DNA of 64,000 nucleotides from Rhizobium sp. TH2 (GCF_024707525.1 NZ_CP062232.1:124001-188000); one strand, 5' to 3'; positions 8,492-18,263 are shown, counted from the first letter of the stretch. The notes: generated by a model from the sequence alone, not told the origin. Numbers and translations are program-made.

Positions 8492-10808
8492 CCCACACAC
8501 GGTTCAGGATCTTCGCTGCCAGTGCGGCCTTATCTTGAGGCAAAAATCGCCCATAATGTTGCGCCACCATGTCCGGCGTGTCCTGGATGGCATAACTTGC
8601 CTGCTCATAAGAGCCGGTTTGCTTCAAGATATGGGTCGCTAGGACGTCTCGAACATTGTGCGGTCCATGCGGCAACAGTCCCTTGATGACGCCACGACCG
8701 GTATAAGGGTTGAAGATTCCGTATCGCTAGATGACCAGCTTCCACGCTTCATAGAAGGTGGTCTGATTGTAGGCTGCGTCCTTGCTGGTCGTTTTCACCG
8801 TCTTGATGAAAAGGGTGCCTGGGTCTTCGGACCCGGCGAGAAGCACACGACGATGGCGATCAACATAGGTGTTGATATAATGGTACAGATCCTGGAGGTC
8901 GGGCAAGATGAGCCTGAACGGTTTTGAGCCGAAAAACGACGAGTTTGCGTTCTTGAAGGCGACTGCGGGGATCAGAACTTCCCAACCATGATCACGCTCG
9001 CTCCATCGGAGCTCTCCACGCTTCATGTCCTCCAATCGGCGCTCTGACGTTGGAAACTGCCCACGCGGGCAGACCAGTAATTGTCGAAGGTTCTTCTGAC
9101 GCAGCCCCAGATGAAGTCCGAGCCGGAGGAGAAGGAAGGATCGGACCGCTTCCGCCGCCGCACGCGGATAGCGGTTTTCGTCCGGCATCCGCTTGACAAT
9201 TTCCTCTGTGATTTTTCTGTATTCGCCCAGCGGGCTTTCTGCCTCGAGCACGCACATGATTGGTTCGAAGGGGTCGCGATGGACCCGTGCCACACGCTGG
9301 ATTTCTTTTTGCCGCTGTGTCGCGTGCTTGAAGCAGGCTTCGCATGCCGCGTACCAATCATTCCGGGCAGTGCGAATTTCGGCTGCGGTAACCAAGCCAG
9401 CAATGGGCTTTGTATTGAGGGCAAGTTCTCGGTGCTGCCACATCCAACCGGTTTCTGGTCGAACCATGCCGAGGAGGATTTGGAGCATGTCCTCCTCCCA
9501 TTTCGTGTAGAACCCGCGGCGGCGCTCGCGCCACTGCAGATACCAATCCCAGACACCTGGGAAGACCAGTAGACCGAATGTCAGTTGTGCCAACGGCACG
9601 CCATAGCCTTTGACAGCGCTCTTAGGCGACGCCGCCAGTGAACCGAACATCAATCCAAGATGTTCGATCTTCTGCGATGTCGTTTCCTCACCCCAGACCC
9701 CGTTTCTCCGCAATCCAACGGCCGTCAGTGTGGCAGTCTTGAAATGCACCAGGTTCGCCATCTCCATCGACAACCGCGGGGGCGCATCGATTACGCCCGC
9801 CAAGAGATCTAGATCTTCTATGGTCGTGTGATCCCCGTCGCCATCGAAGGCCGTTTCCTCAAGCGTTAGACGAGGAGACAGCGTGCCGCCGTACGAGATG
9901 GCGGGGAAGCGTATCGCATACCGCTGTTTTGATGCGGCGGCTTGGAAGCGGCGGTAATCCGTAGATCCGGTGATGATCACTCGACGCACCCATTCGAGGA
10001 TTTCTTCGCGCTTACCGAATGGCAGGGTGTTGAAGTCGTCGGGAAGATGCCAGGCCAGCCGTCTTCGCTCGGCGGCGGTTACCTCGCTTCCGAGCTCATA
10101 CCCAGACGCCGAGCGAGACTGATGTGGCAGCTTCGCCTTGAAGTAGCCTGCGCGGAGGCGATATCGACGTTCGAAAGATGCCAAGACCTCCAGGCTATCC
10201 ACCGTGCGTGGCGACTTCGTCCCCTTCCTCCAACTCACCAGCGTGGATCGCTCGAAGCCTGGGTGTTGGTCGGCGATTGCCCGATGAAGATGCCAATCGG
10301 AGTCGCAATGTCTGCGCATCTGGTACATCAGAGCCGCTGCGAATTCGATCGGATCTTCCGAAGCATCGAAGAGTGGCTCTGGAAACTCCGCGACCTGTTT
10401 TGGCGGTATACCTACCTTTGCCCTGGCTGGTTGTGCCGAGTCACTCAATGTCGCATCTTCCTGGCTCTTGGCCCGCGCAGACTTCTTCTGTACCTTTGCC
10501 GGCGAGCGGCTGCCATCTTGGCTAGATTCCTCTTTGTCGATCCAGCGGACGATTGCCTCGAGCCCGGATTGAAGATTCTGTTTCAAAGCGCTGCTCATCA
10601 CAGATTCAAACCCGCACGCCGATTGGATGGAAAGCCAGTCCGTGCGACCCGATCGTGTCGGTGGATACTTGCGATAGAGGATCAAACTATGGAGGTAAGG
10701 TCTGATATTGTTCAACTCTCGGGTTGAGACGAGCGGCGCAATCCGAACATCGCAAAAGGTTGAAATCTTACGCTGAAATTGAATAGATGAAGCAGACTGG
10801 TTTCTCAT
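8481..10808 (-). pseudogene. Large tyrosine-recombinase-like protein interrupted by an in-frame TAG
   Basis: Read from ATG 10808 (AGGA six bases upstream), the frame codes 693 residues, meets TAG at 8729-8727, and continues in the same frame for 81 residues to TAA. The upstream part carries GLRQKNLRQLL (candidate catalytic Arg, residue about 570). The downstream part carries HNVRDVLATH (the HxxR box) and QHYGRF (candidate nucleophilic Tyr, about residue 752). The catalytic set R..HxxR..Y is therefore split by the stop. The local context (WKLVI, stop, RYG) suggests a CAG-to-TAG change. The N-terminal 500 residues are not recognised. Either it is a recent pseudogene or the truncated form has another role. 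Confidence 0.75.
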
Positions 10809-10852
10809 GGCATTCCTGGTTCGCACTCTATATCGGAACAAAGCACCGGGGG

Positions 10853-10870
10853 GTGGCCTGCTAAGGCCAC
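10853..10870. promoter_or_regulatory. Perfect inverted repeat between divergent recombinase and HNH genes
   Basis: GTGGCCT and AGGCCAC are separated by GCTA. The repeat sits 45 bases upstream of the recombinase start and about 90 before the HNH gene. Its position in a divergent promoter region favours an operator or regulatory hairpin over a terminator, but no matching regulator is evident. Confidence 0.4.
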
Positions 10871-10957
10871 GGGGTTAACGAAATCTGAATGCATGCGATT
10901 TCAGATGTAATGCCCAGGCGAAAACATTGGTGTGGGCAATTGCGTGGGGGACGGAGA

Positions 10958-11862
10958 GTGGCGTTCGGGATCTTCATCCATCGAGCAGATTCGATTTACG
11001 ACGATAGCCCGTCGGAGCAGTATCAGTTCCCGAAACAATATCTCGGACGTGTGCAAGCTTGTGCCGGCGATTGGGTCATCTACTATGAGCCCCGCAAGGC
11101 GTCGGCGGCGCGAGGCTACTTCGCCGTCGCTAAAGTCGCTCAGGTCATCCAGGACCCAAAGGCGCCTGCGATGTACGTGGCCTTGATCGAACCGGGGAGC
11201 TACCTCGACTTCATCAACCCTGTTCCGTTCAACGGTCCAGCGGGAGTTATCGAGAGCGGTGTGCTAAATGAAGCCGGGCGGATTTCTGGCAGAGCGCAAG
11301 CAGCAGTACGGCCGGTCTCAGCATCAGACTTCAATCGTATACTCTCGATTGGGCTCGAAGAGCGCGGGCTGGAACTGCCTCGAATTGGCGAGCCATCTGT
11401 GCCTGGCTATGGTTTCGGTGATGGTCCTCAAACGCCATTTGTCTTCGATCAGGAGCGCGATCGCATCAGCCACTTTCTTCGCGTATTGTCCGTGATCGGA
11501 TGTTTCGGCGCCTCGTTCTCCAAGCTTATGACAAACGATGTGCCATCACCGGACTGAAGCTCATCAACGGTGGCGGGCGTGCGGAAGTAGATGCTGCTCA
11601 CATCAAGGCGGTTGACGCGAACGGACCCGATATTCTCACCAATGGTATCGCACTGTCTGGCACAGCGCATTGGATGTTTGACCGAGGGCTAATAGGCCTG
11701 TCGGACGACTTGGAAGTCCTGATTTCACGACAGGCGAATGATGCTGGCAGCATTCGAAGTCTGATCAATTCGACCGGGAAGGCAATTGTACCTTCGAGGC
11801 CGTTCGAAAGGCCCCACCCGCAGTTTCTGCAGTAGCATCGCGAAAACCGCTTTAAGTATTGA
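10958..11862 (+). pseudogene. HNH endonuclease gene with a frameshift and an amber codon
   Basis: The first frame (from GTG 10958, behind GGGGGACGGAGA) encodes the N-terminal domain with FGIFIHRADSIYDDSP and GDWVIYYEPRK. Near 11480 the coding frame shifts: the second frame continues with RIVRDRMFRRLVLQAYD and the HNH core (RCAITG, AAHIKAV, NGIALSG, HWMFDRGLI). TAG at 11833-11835 then interrupts QFLQ-HREN where a TGG codon would fit, and the frame ends at TGA 11862. Intact, it would be a single protein of about 300 residues of the HNH-nuclease family often found in defence or mobile islands. It neighbours the amber-split recombinase and hipBA. The two lesions make it very probably inactive; the HNH half could still be made from ATG 11500. 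Confidence 0.78.
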
Positions 11863-12247
11863 AGCCTGTCTGCGCTCCGTCAAGTCCGGTGGTTCGATTC
11901 CCATCAAGACCTTAAGAGCTCGTCCGCTGACGAGGACATTGCGGAGTTTGCGATGTATGCGTTCAACGACGGCTTCGCGCCCTATCCCTATGGCCTCGTT
12001 GCATGAGGTGCGTCGATGAAACTTCAGTCGTTCAACTCAGCGCGAGAAATTGAACATGAACATCATGCTTGAAAGGTCTGTCAGGACTGCGAAACGTTGG
12101 CGGGTCGGCGCAACGTATGCTGACGGCGCAGGCCCCGCCAGGCGCACGGAAATCCTTTACGAGCTCACTATTTAGAACTGGACGTGGGCTACCGCGAAAT
12201 GGCAAACGGGGCGAATTTCGTATGGAACGCAGTCGCGAGGAACTGTC
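11863..12247. other. Gene-poor gap with repeat copy B and a short coding remnant
   Basis: No complete gene is seen. The stretch 11914-12006 translates to a tail ending in DGFAPYPYGLVA before TGA, which reads like the C-terminus of some protein with no visible start. This may be a remnant. A repeat core lies just upstream at 11891. Confidence 0.35.
11891..11908 (+). repeat. tRNA T-arm-like dispersed repeat, copy B
   Basis: This is GGTTCGATTCCCATCAAG, taken here as the family's reference form. It lies 29 bases after the end of the broken HNH gene. The T-loop consensus is present, but the flanking bases do not form a T-stem. Confidence 0.65.
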
Positions 12248-12487
12248 ATGAAAACACTCATTCGCGTGGTGGTGATGATCGCTGTTGCGGTCGTCGTTGT
12301 TATAGGTTTCCGCTGGTATCGTTATGTTACCAACACCGACAGCCCTTACGATGAAATCGGCATCACGCTCAACAGTTCCATGCCCGGTCCGCTCAACAGT
12401 TGGGGCTGCGCCAAGCTCAAAACCACTTTTGCTAATTCCTTGCCACCGTATGGCTGCGCCGCGGGCGACGGAACCCAGTGGAAGTAA
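12248..12487 (+). CDS. Small membrane-anchored protein of unknown function
   Basis: This 79-residue protein has one N-terminal hydrophobic segment (residues about 4-21, VVVMIAVAVVVVIGF) followed by a short polar domain with two cysteines (WGCAKLK and PPYGCA) and an MPGPLNSWGC motif. The layout suggests an inner-membrane anchor with a periplasmic domain in which the two cysteines could form a disulfide. An AGGAAC ribosome site precedes the ATG. I recall similar rhizobial hypothetical proteins but no function. It stands alone between gene-poor stretches. Confidence 0.7.
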   Translation: MKTLIRVVVMIAVAVVVVIGFRWYRYVTNTDSPYDEIGITLNSSMPGPLNSWGCAKLKTTFANSLPPYGCAAGDGTQWK

Positions 12488-13026
12488 GGCTGTGGGGCCG
12501 CGCCAGAGGTTGATCCAGTGAACATCAGCATGCCAGATCATGGCGATCGGCATTTCAGCGACCTTGTCAGTAGCGGTTCCGGGCGCCCCCGCGGCAACAC
12601 CACGGAAGCAAATGCAAATGGCATTCCGAATAACCGCCGTGAGAATTTCGCTCACGGCCACAGCTTACGTGCTATTCGCGCCACCGTTAGAGGTGGCCGC
12701 CTGAAAACCGAATGGACATCCAATCCGCGATGGTGACAGCCAGCGCAGGATCTCCCGCTTCGCAAACTTATTGTGGTTAACGGCATGTTGACGAACGCGG
12801 AAGAAATTCCCGCTCCCGATGTTGTGGATCGTACCGATGATTCTGAATGCCATCGCCGAAAAGTTGAAGCACCAATCAAGAGACGATTTCAAAGGGCGGA
12901 TTTCGAGGTGGGGCTGATCGTACAAGCGGTTGTCTGGTATCTGCGCTATCCACTCAACCGAGACCTTGAGGGATGTTCCGAGAGCGCGGTTTTCAGTCGA
13001 GCATAGCACGATCTGCTGGCGCCAAT
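12488..13026. other. Gap without a convincing gene
   Basis: Short open frames exist on both strands (the longest is 114 codons on the minus strand), but none has a ribosome site, recognisable motif or plausible composition. I see no repeat or RNA gene here. Confidence 0.5.
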
Positions 13027-13872
13027 CTATATGATCTCAAAGTCATTGAGACCAAGCGCACTAGCGTCTGTGAAATTGAGGAGTGCGATGAAAATTGCGG
13101 CTTCTGAACCCACACCGTCGGGGTCAAAGTACAGTCGGTCGTTATCCTGCCGAAAAATGAACTGTGCCTTACTGCCAGTGGCAATGCTGTCAGAAGCACG
13201 GTTGAAAAGTTCGTCGGATCCCAACACCGCGCCGATTCCGAATTCTTTACCTCTCACTCGGAGGATGTCCTGATTGTCGGTGAAGTAGTTAATAACGTCC
13301 GTTCCCTTGTTCAATTGAATCCAGAACGTCTCAACTGTCGCCTCGGCGGTGTCACCAAACAGAGTATCGTCGCCACCATCGCCGCGCATTAGGTAGCCGG
13401 GAGCATAGATCAGGTCGGCGCCAGCTCCCCCGTACACGAAGCAATCCTTCGCTGTTGTGTTATCGGTAAAGTTGAAAACATCATTCTCTCGAGTTAAGAC
13501 GAAGTTCTCCATCCCCAAATAGGTATCACCCGCAGCGTCCTCTTGGCCGGTACTGGTATCGGCCGAAGGTCCTTGAATAGTGACGCCCGCCGAGGTGGAG
13601 AATTTCGAATAATTCACGGTATCGCTGCCCTTGCCGCCATTCATTGCATCGATGCCGCCCATACCTGGCAGAAACAGGTCATTTCCATCGCCGCCGAGAA
13701 GTTCATCGTCGCCGAGCTTTCCGTCGAGCTTGTCGTTACCATCGCCACCTTTCAGGACGTCATTGCCACTAAGACCGACAAGATAGTCGTTGCCACCAAG
13801 ACCCATCAACAGATCGTCGCCAGTGGTGCCATTGATCTTGTCGTTGTTGCCGGTGCCCTTCTTCTTCGCCAT
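13027..13872 (-). CDS. RTX calcium-binding repeat protein
   Basis: This 281-residue acidic protein has a block of glycine/aspartate nonapeptides (GGxGNDxLx type) from about residue 15 to 80, a second short block near 160-180, and a C-terminal beta-rich segment with YFDPDGVGSEAAIFIALL close to the end. RTX repeats bind calcium and fold outside the cell after type I secretion guided by a C-terminal signal. No cleavable signal peptide is present. The start at 13872 follows GAGAGGG; a longer upstream frame overlaps the neighbour and is not used. It is third of three tandem RTX genes. No type I exporter is in the window, so one must lie elsewhere. Function (matrix, adhesion or enzyme) is unknown. 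Confidence 0.85.
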   Translation of the reverse strand: MAKKKGTGNNDKINGTTGDDLLMGLGGNDYLVGLSGNDVLKGGDGNDKLDGKLGDDELLGGDGNDLFLPGMGGIDAMNGGKGSDTVNYSKFSTSAGVTIQGPSADTSTGQEDAAGDTYLGMENFVLTRENDVFNFTDNTTAKDCFVYGGAGADLIYAPGYLMRGDGGDDTLFGDTAEATVETFWIQLNKGTDVINYFTDNQDILRVRGKEFGIGAVLGSDELFNRASDSIATGSKAQFIFRQDNDRLYFDPDGVGSEAAIFIALLNFTDASALGLNDFEII

Positions 13873-13900
13873 CGCAAACCCTCTCAGGAAAAACGTCACG

Positions 13901-15709
13901 TCAAAACAAGAAATCGCTGCTGCCCAAATCCTTGATATTGAGCCCCGCCAGCGTGATTGTATCGCCATGGCCGGCATTGATGAGCACGGAGGAGCCTTTC
14001 TGGCTGACATGGTCGGCCTTGAGATCGGCAAAATCGGCAATCGACGTCATGGCCTTGAGGTCGAGGCGATCGTGGTCGGCGCCCGCAGCGTCGAAATCGG
14101 CGATCGCATCCTTACCGGATCCGGTCTTGAACACGAATCGGTCGGAGCCATCGCCGCCAAAAGCCTTGTCGGTTCCCTTGCCGCCGATAAGAATGTCGTC
14201 GCCGCCAAGGCCCTTGAGGATATTCTTGCCGGCATTGCCTGTCAGGACGTTGTCGCTGCCATTGCCGGTGGCGTTGATGGTGTCCTTGCCCGTCAAAATC
14301 AGGTTCTCCAACCCGGCATGCTGCAACAGGCTGAAGGATACCGAGGCCAGGACGCGGTCGACGCCTTGCACGACGAATTCCCGCACATCGTCCAACCCGG
14401 AATTGATAATATAGGTGTCGTTGCCAAACCCGCCGACTAGGACGTCGGTACCGCCCGCGCCGCCGAGCCGATCGTTGCCGTCATAGCCGATCAGCGTTTC
14501 GTCCGCCTCTGTGCCGGTCAGCGTCTCGTTCTTGTCACCGGGTGTGTCGTCAGGGACAAAGCTGCGCTGGTAGATGCCATAGGTGTCGCCCGCCCCCTGG
14601 CCCTCCCAGCTCACAATCCAGCCGCCGTTGGCAAGCGCCTTGACCGTGGGATCGAACTGCACGCCCGCCGTGCCGGGATTGACTAGCGTTTCCGACCCAA
14701 CAATGTTTCCATTGGTGTCATAGCGCTGCTGATAAATGTCGAAGGTAACGCTGTCCGGGCCGAAGGATCGCCAGGTGACAAGCCAGCCGCCATCGGCCAG
14801 GCCTGTCACCGAAGATTGCATCTGGAAATTGGTTGTGTAGGTGTTGACCTGCGTTTCCGTCCCGACCTTATTGCCAGCCATGTCATAACGCTGCTGATAA
14901 ATGTCCCACCAATTTGTGTCTCCATAGCTGTTCCATGTCACCAGCCATCCGCCATCGGCAAGCGCCGTCACGCTGGATTGCGCTTGATCTGCGGTTGTCT
15001 GCGTGTTGACCGCCAATTCGGGACCGAGTGCGGCACCGTTGCCGTCGTAGCGTTGCTGATAGATGCCATAGCCGTGGCCGTCTTGGCCAACGGACGACCA
15101 AGTGACCAACCAGCCGCCATCCGCAAGCGCTGCCGAGGACGATTGGAACTGGGAATCGGTCGCGTGCGTATTAACGCGGGTCTCGGTGCCGCCGGTGCTT
15201 CCATCGGCTTGGTAACGCTGCTGATAGATGCCCTCGTTGTCGCCATCTTGACCGGAAGACGTCCAGGCGACCACCCAGCCGCCATCTGTCAGGGTGATCA
15301 CGGAGGAATCGGCCTGAGAACTGGTCGTGTAGGTATTGACGAGCGTCTCAAGGCCCGTTGCGCTGCCGTTCGCATGGAAGCGTCGTTGATAGATGCCAAA
15401 GCCGCTGCCATCCTGATCGGCGGACGTCCAAGTTGCCAGCCACCCACCATCTGCAAGTGCCGTCACGCTGGATTCGGATTGGCCGCCAGTCGTATGGCTG
15501 TTGATCAGCGTTTCAGAACCGATCGCATTGCCGCTCGCGCCATAGCGTTGCTGATAGATGCCCAACTGTCCTCCGGACTCGCTACTGTCGGAAGTCCAGC
15601 TCACCACCCAGCCGCCATCGTCGAGCAGGGTCACGGCGGGCTGATGTTGATCCATCGTGGTATGGGTGTTGACGCGCGTCACCGCACTGCCCGTGGCATT
15701 CGATGGCAT
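13901..15709 (-). CDS. Secreted repeat protein: seven propeller-like repeats plus RTX block
   Basis: The 602-residue protein has two parts. Residues about 15-370 contain seven copies of a roughly 53-residue unit with the core LADGGWLVTWxSxGQDGxGYGIYQQRYDxxG followed by xxxGxETxVNTxTTxxQ. The rest has RTX nonapeptides (GYDGNDRLGGAGG, GLGGDDILIGGKG) and a C-terminal segment ending in DFLF, typical of type I secreted proteins. Seven similar beta-rich units suggest a seven-bladed propeller, which is inference. ATG 15709 follows CAGGAG with good spacing and is preferred over 15724. The gene lies 28 bases upstream of the next RTX gene, so they are probably cotranscribed. Role unknown: adhesin, lectin-like or matrix protein. 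Confidence 0.85.
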   Translation of the reverse strand: MPSNATGSAVTRVNTHTTMDQHQPAVTLLDDGGWVVSWTSDSSESGGQLGIYQQRYGASGNAIGSETLINSHTTGGQSESSVTALADGGWLATWTSADQDGSGFGIYQRRFHANGSATGLETLVNTYTTSSQADSSVITLTDGGWVVAWTSSGQDGDNEGIYQQRYQADGSTGGTETRVNTHATDSQFQSSSAALADGGWLVTWSSVGQDGHGYGIYQQRYDGNGAALGPELAVNTQTTADQAQSSVTALADGGWLVTWNSYGDTNWWDIYQQRYDMAGNKVGTETQVNTYTTNFQMQSSVTGLADGGWLVTWRSFGPDSVTFDIYQQRYDTNGNIVGSETLVNPGTAGVQFDPTVKALANGGWIVSWEGQGAGDTYGIYQRSFVPDDTPGDKNETLTGTEADETLIGYDGNDRLGGAGGTDVLVGGFGNDTYIINSGLDDVREFVVQGVDRVLASVSFSLLQHAGLENLILTGKDTINATGNGSDNVLTGNAGKNILKGLGGDDILIGGKGTDKAFGGDGSDRFVFKTGSGKDAIADFDAAGADHDRLDLKAMTSIADFADLKADHVSQKGSSVLINAGHGDTITLAGLNIKDLGSSDFLF

Positions 15710-15846
15710 GATTTTCTCCTGCATTCCCGCTTATTGAGCCTGCCGTCGCATCGTGACTTTCGCCGCTCGCCAACCAAACGGGGTTGTGTCAATGGATGAA
15801 TGGGCGTCAAAACCCCTGTGCCCTAAAATCGAAGACGCCCATAAAA

Positions 15847-16527
15847 TTAAACAAAATCAGTGTCGTCAATTTGGGACGGTTTGACGTTCAAGAGCGTCAG
15901 AGTATCGCCGCCACCAAAATCAAGGATTGTATTTTTCCCCGACTTCACGATGTGATCTACATCGGCAAATGTTCCATTGATCAAATCTTGAAACCCTACA
16001 CCACCGGTAGCGTCGAAATCAGTGATGACATCGTTCCCATAGCTCGCGACGAATGCGAAATTGTCGTTGCCCGCGCCGCCTGTTAAAATATCTCTGCCAA
16101 GGCCACCCGCCAAGCTGTCATCACCGCCGCGACCGATCAGAATTTCGCTTTTAGCACCCGGTCGCCCCATAGTATCTGCAAGATTTGTTCCGATGGCTCT
16201 AACGTTCCCCGAGACAGCTCGGCCACTGATTTCTCCAAATTGTTCAAAAAAAGTATCACCGAGTAGGAATCGCGCGTCGACTTTAAAGTCTTCTATCGAC
16301 ATAAATTTATCGCCGTTCGCGTCCGCGCGGGTAAATTTCTCGACCACCCCGCTTTTTAGGATTCCATGCGCGTAGTCGAGGTTCGTCCCCTCAATAATCA
16401 CCTCGTCGAGACTCGTTCTATCAACAAAAACAGCTCTGTTTTTCGATCCACTCAACAAGGCGAGATCGTTCAAATCCTCGTCGCCGCTATACCATGCTTC
16501 GAAAAGGCGTACGGTTGCCCGGGTCAT
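15847..16527 (-). CDS. RTX protein with an EF-hand-like loop
   Basis: The 226-residue protein has an EF-hand-like calcium loop near residue 70 (DANGDKFMSIED, with acidic or polar residues at the expected positions) and RTX nonapeptides (GRGGDDSLAGGLGRD, GGAGNDNF). A C-terminal FGGGDTLTLLNVKPSQIDDTDF segment resembles the end of the neighbouring RTX protein (HGDTITLAGLNIKDLGSSDF), suggesting a shared secretion signal. ATG 16527 follows CGGAG; the longer frame upstream lacks a ribosome site. It is first of the three tandem RTX genes. Probably secreted by a type I system encoded elsewhere; function unknown. Confidence 0.82.
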   Translation of the reverse strand: MTRATVRLFEAWYSGDEDLNDLALLSGSKNRAVFVDRTSLDEVIIEGTNLDYAHGILKSGVVEKFTRADANGDKFMSIEDFKVDARFLLGDTFFEQFGEISGRAVSGNVRAIGTNLADTMGRPGAKSEILIGRGGDDSLAGGLGRDILTGGAGNDNFAFVASYGNDVITDFDATGGVGFQDLINGTFADVDHIVKSGKNTILDFGGGDTLTLLNVKPSQIDDTDFV

Positions 16528-16975
16528 GATGTTCTCCGAAATGTTGTTTGTTGTGCTATTTCCGAAACGTACCCTCGTTCTTTTCCCGCCGATAAGTCCG
16601 CTATCGTCATGAGTCCGCAACTTAGGAGCTAACGGTTTCCGTGCGTGACAGGTCCATGAAATAAACCGGCCTAACCGCTGTGGCCCCGGTGCGACCGACC
16701 GCATGAAGTAGCAGCAACTATCAACGCAATTTTGGAGGCGTCACGGAGGGTGAGCCTGATCTTCTTTGCCGTGCGAGCCACTAAAGGAGCTGGTTTCCTG
16801 CCGCCAATAATGCATACAGTCGGGCAATCTCCACCTGTCAAATGACAGGGGGCGATGATGAATTTCTGGTTTGTCCATAAGGGCTACGTGTTTCTGCAAT
16901 GTGGCAGAGTACTCATGGGCTCTTTGGCGATTAGCGCGCTCGTTGCAGCGCCGGAGCCGAGATGCGCGAGCTAAC
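16528..16975. other. Divergent intergenic region between RTX genes and LuxR regulator
   Basis: No gene is supported in these roughly 450 bases. It should hold the promoters of the leftward RTX genes and the rightward LuxR-type regulator; no clear palindromic operator was seen. Confidence 0.45.
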
Positions 16976-18064
16976 ATGACAGTTGATCTTGCCGATGCAA
17001 TCTACGAGGCCGCGTTTGTTCCGGAACTATGGTCCAAGGCATTGGAGCGGCTGGCGCAGCTCTCGACTTCAGTTGGAACAGCCCTCTTTCTCTTCAGCGA
17101 CGGCAGGCCGACGCGGGGCAGGGCACTCGATAGCCAGCACGAGGAGTTGGCCGCATTTCTTACAAGCGATACGCTGCCATTTTCCGCAAGCGTACAAAAC
17201 GTCTGCCGCGCTCAGCCCTCGAGCTTTGTAGACTTCGATAGCCTACTGACGAACGAGGAAAAAGCGAACGATGTCGCCCAAATTCGCTATCGATCAATGG
17301 GAATCGGTGCCCATTTAGGAACCGCAATTCCCATGCCGAGTGGTGAGTTGGTCATCTTTGTTCAGCAGAGGCTGATTGAGAGCGGGCCTTATGGCCGCAA
17401 GGAAACGCGGCTTCTCAATCGTCTTAGACCGCACTTGGCGCGCGCCAGCATGATCGCGGTCCGGCTGGGTCTCGAACGTGCCGAGAATGCTGTCAATGCC
17501 ATGGAGACTATGGGATTTCCCGCTGCCGTGCTGTCGGACTTGGGGCGGGTTCGTGCAACCAATGTTCTGTTCGACCGTCTTTCGCAAGTGTTTCTGACCA
17601 CGGCCTTCGGCGGACTCGCCATTTCCGGACGCGAGGCTAACGGGTTGTTTCAGCAAGCCATTAGGGCCATGCGCGAGGACCGTGAGCCTCTGGTCCGTTC
17701 AATTCCACTCGCTCCTCGGGAGGACAGGGCGCCGTTAATCATCCACCTACTGCCCCTTCGCCGCGCTGCACATGACATTTTCGCCAATGGTGACGTTATG
17801 CTTGTGGCAACGACGGTGGGTGCTAGCGCGATGGTGCCCGCCGCGACGATTCTGACCGGTCTTTTCGACCTATCGCCGGCAGAAGCGAAGCTCGCAACTT
17901 CCCTTGCAGTGGGACTGACGCTCAAAGCCGCGGCAGCGGAGCAAGGAATTCAAGTCAGTACGGCACGATACTATCTGGAAAGAGTATTCCAAAAGACAGG
18001 CACCCACCAGCAAAGTGAACTGGTTGCCCTTCTCAAGACTGCGCAGCCCCTCTCGCATGGGTGA
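16976..18064 (+). CDS. LuxR-type transcriptional regulator
   Basis: The 362-residue protein has a C-terminal LuxR/GerE-type helix-turn-helix at about 300-355 (LSPAEAKLATSLAVGLTLKA, then AAEQGIQVSTARYYLERVFQKTG). The preceding 290 residues contain no recognisable autoinducer or receiver domain; this arrangement is common in alphaproteobacterial regulators of unknown signal. ATG 16976 is chosen because family members start close to TVDLADAIYEAAF; its ribosome site is weak and an upstream start at 16871 cannot be excluded. Being divergent from the RTX cluster, it is a candidate regulator of those secreted proteins, by inference only. Confidence 0.8.
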   Translation: MTVDLADAIYEAAFVPELWSKALERLAQLSTSVGTALFLFSDGRPTRGRALDSQHEELAAFLTSDTLPFSASVQNVCRAQPSSFVDFDSLLTNEEKANDVAQIRYRSMGIGAHLGTAIPMPSGELVIFVQQRLIESGPYGRKETRLLNRLRPHLARASMIAVRLGLERAENAVNAMETMGFPAAVLSDLGRVRATNVLFDRLSQVFLTTAFGGLAISGREANGLFQQAIRAMREDREPLVRSIPLAPREDRAPLIIHLLPLRRAAHDIFANGDVMLVATTVGASAMVPAATILTGLFDLSPAEAKLATSLAVGLTLKAAAAEQGIQVSTARYYLERVFQKTGTHQQSELVALLKTAQPLSHG

Positions 18065-18263
18065 TCCAAGGGCACTGCCCCAGAAACGACGCGCTGAAGC
18101 GTTGGTGCACGGATCACCGGCTCTGAGGTTCTGCTCCCATCAACTGCTGAGTTCGGACCTCTAAAAATGTGCCCACCGCATCGCGCCTGAAATGAGGGTA
18201 GGCTCGGTTGCTAGTCGAGATTGCCGATTGGCCTGTGTTGGCTTCACCCGCGAACAGTGGAAA

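Noticed and set aside
8481..11862. Genetic-code change with TAG as a sense codon
   Set aside because: Several intact genes in the window end in TAG, so a general recoding is unlikely; pseudogene formation explains the two amber codons.
11863..11910. A real tRNA gene at repeat copy B (and at the other copies)
   Set aside because: The T-loop matches, but the neighbouring bases do not form T-stem, anticodon stem or acceptor stem; no CCA-type end.
12665..13009. A 114-codon minus-strand gene
   Set aside because: No ribosome site, no recognisable motif, unusual composition; possibly decayed sequence at best.
14600..15700. A DNA tandem repeat or CRISPR-like array
   Set aside because: The periodic DNA is explained by the seven protein repeats of the RTX/propeller gene; units are about 160 bases, diverged, and in frame.
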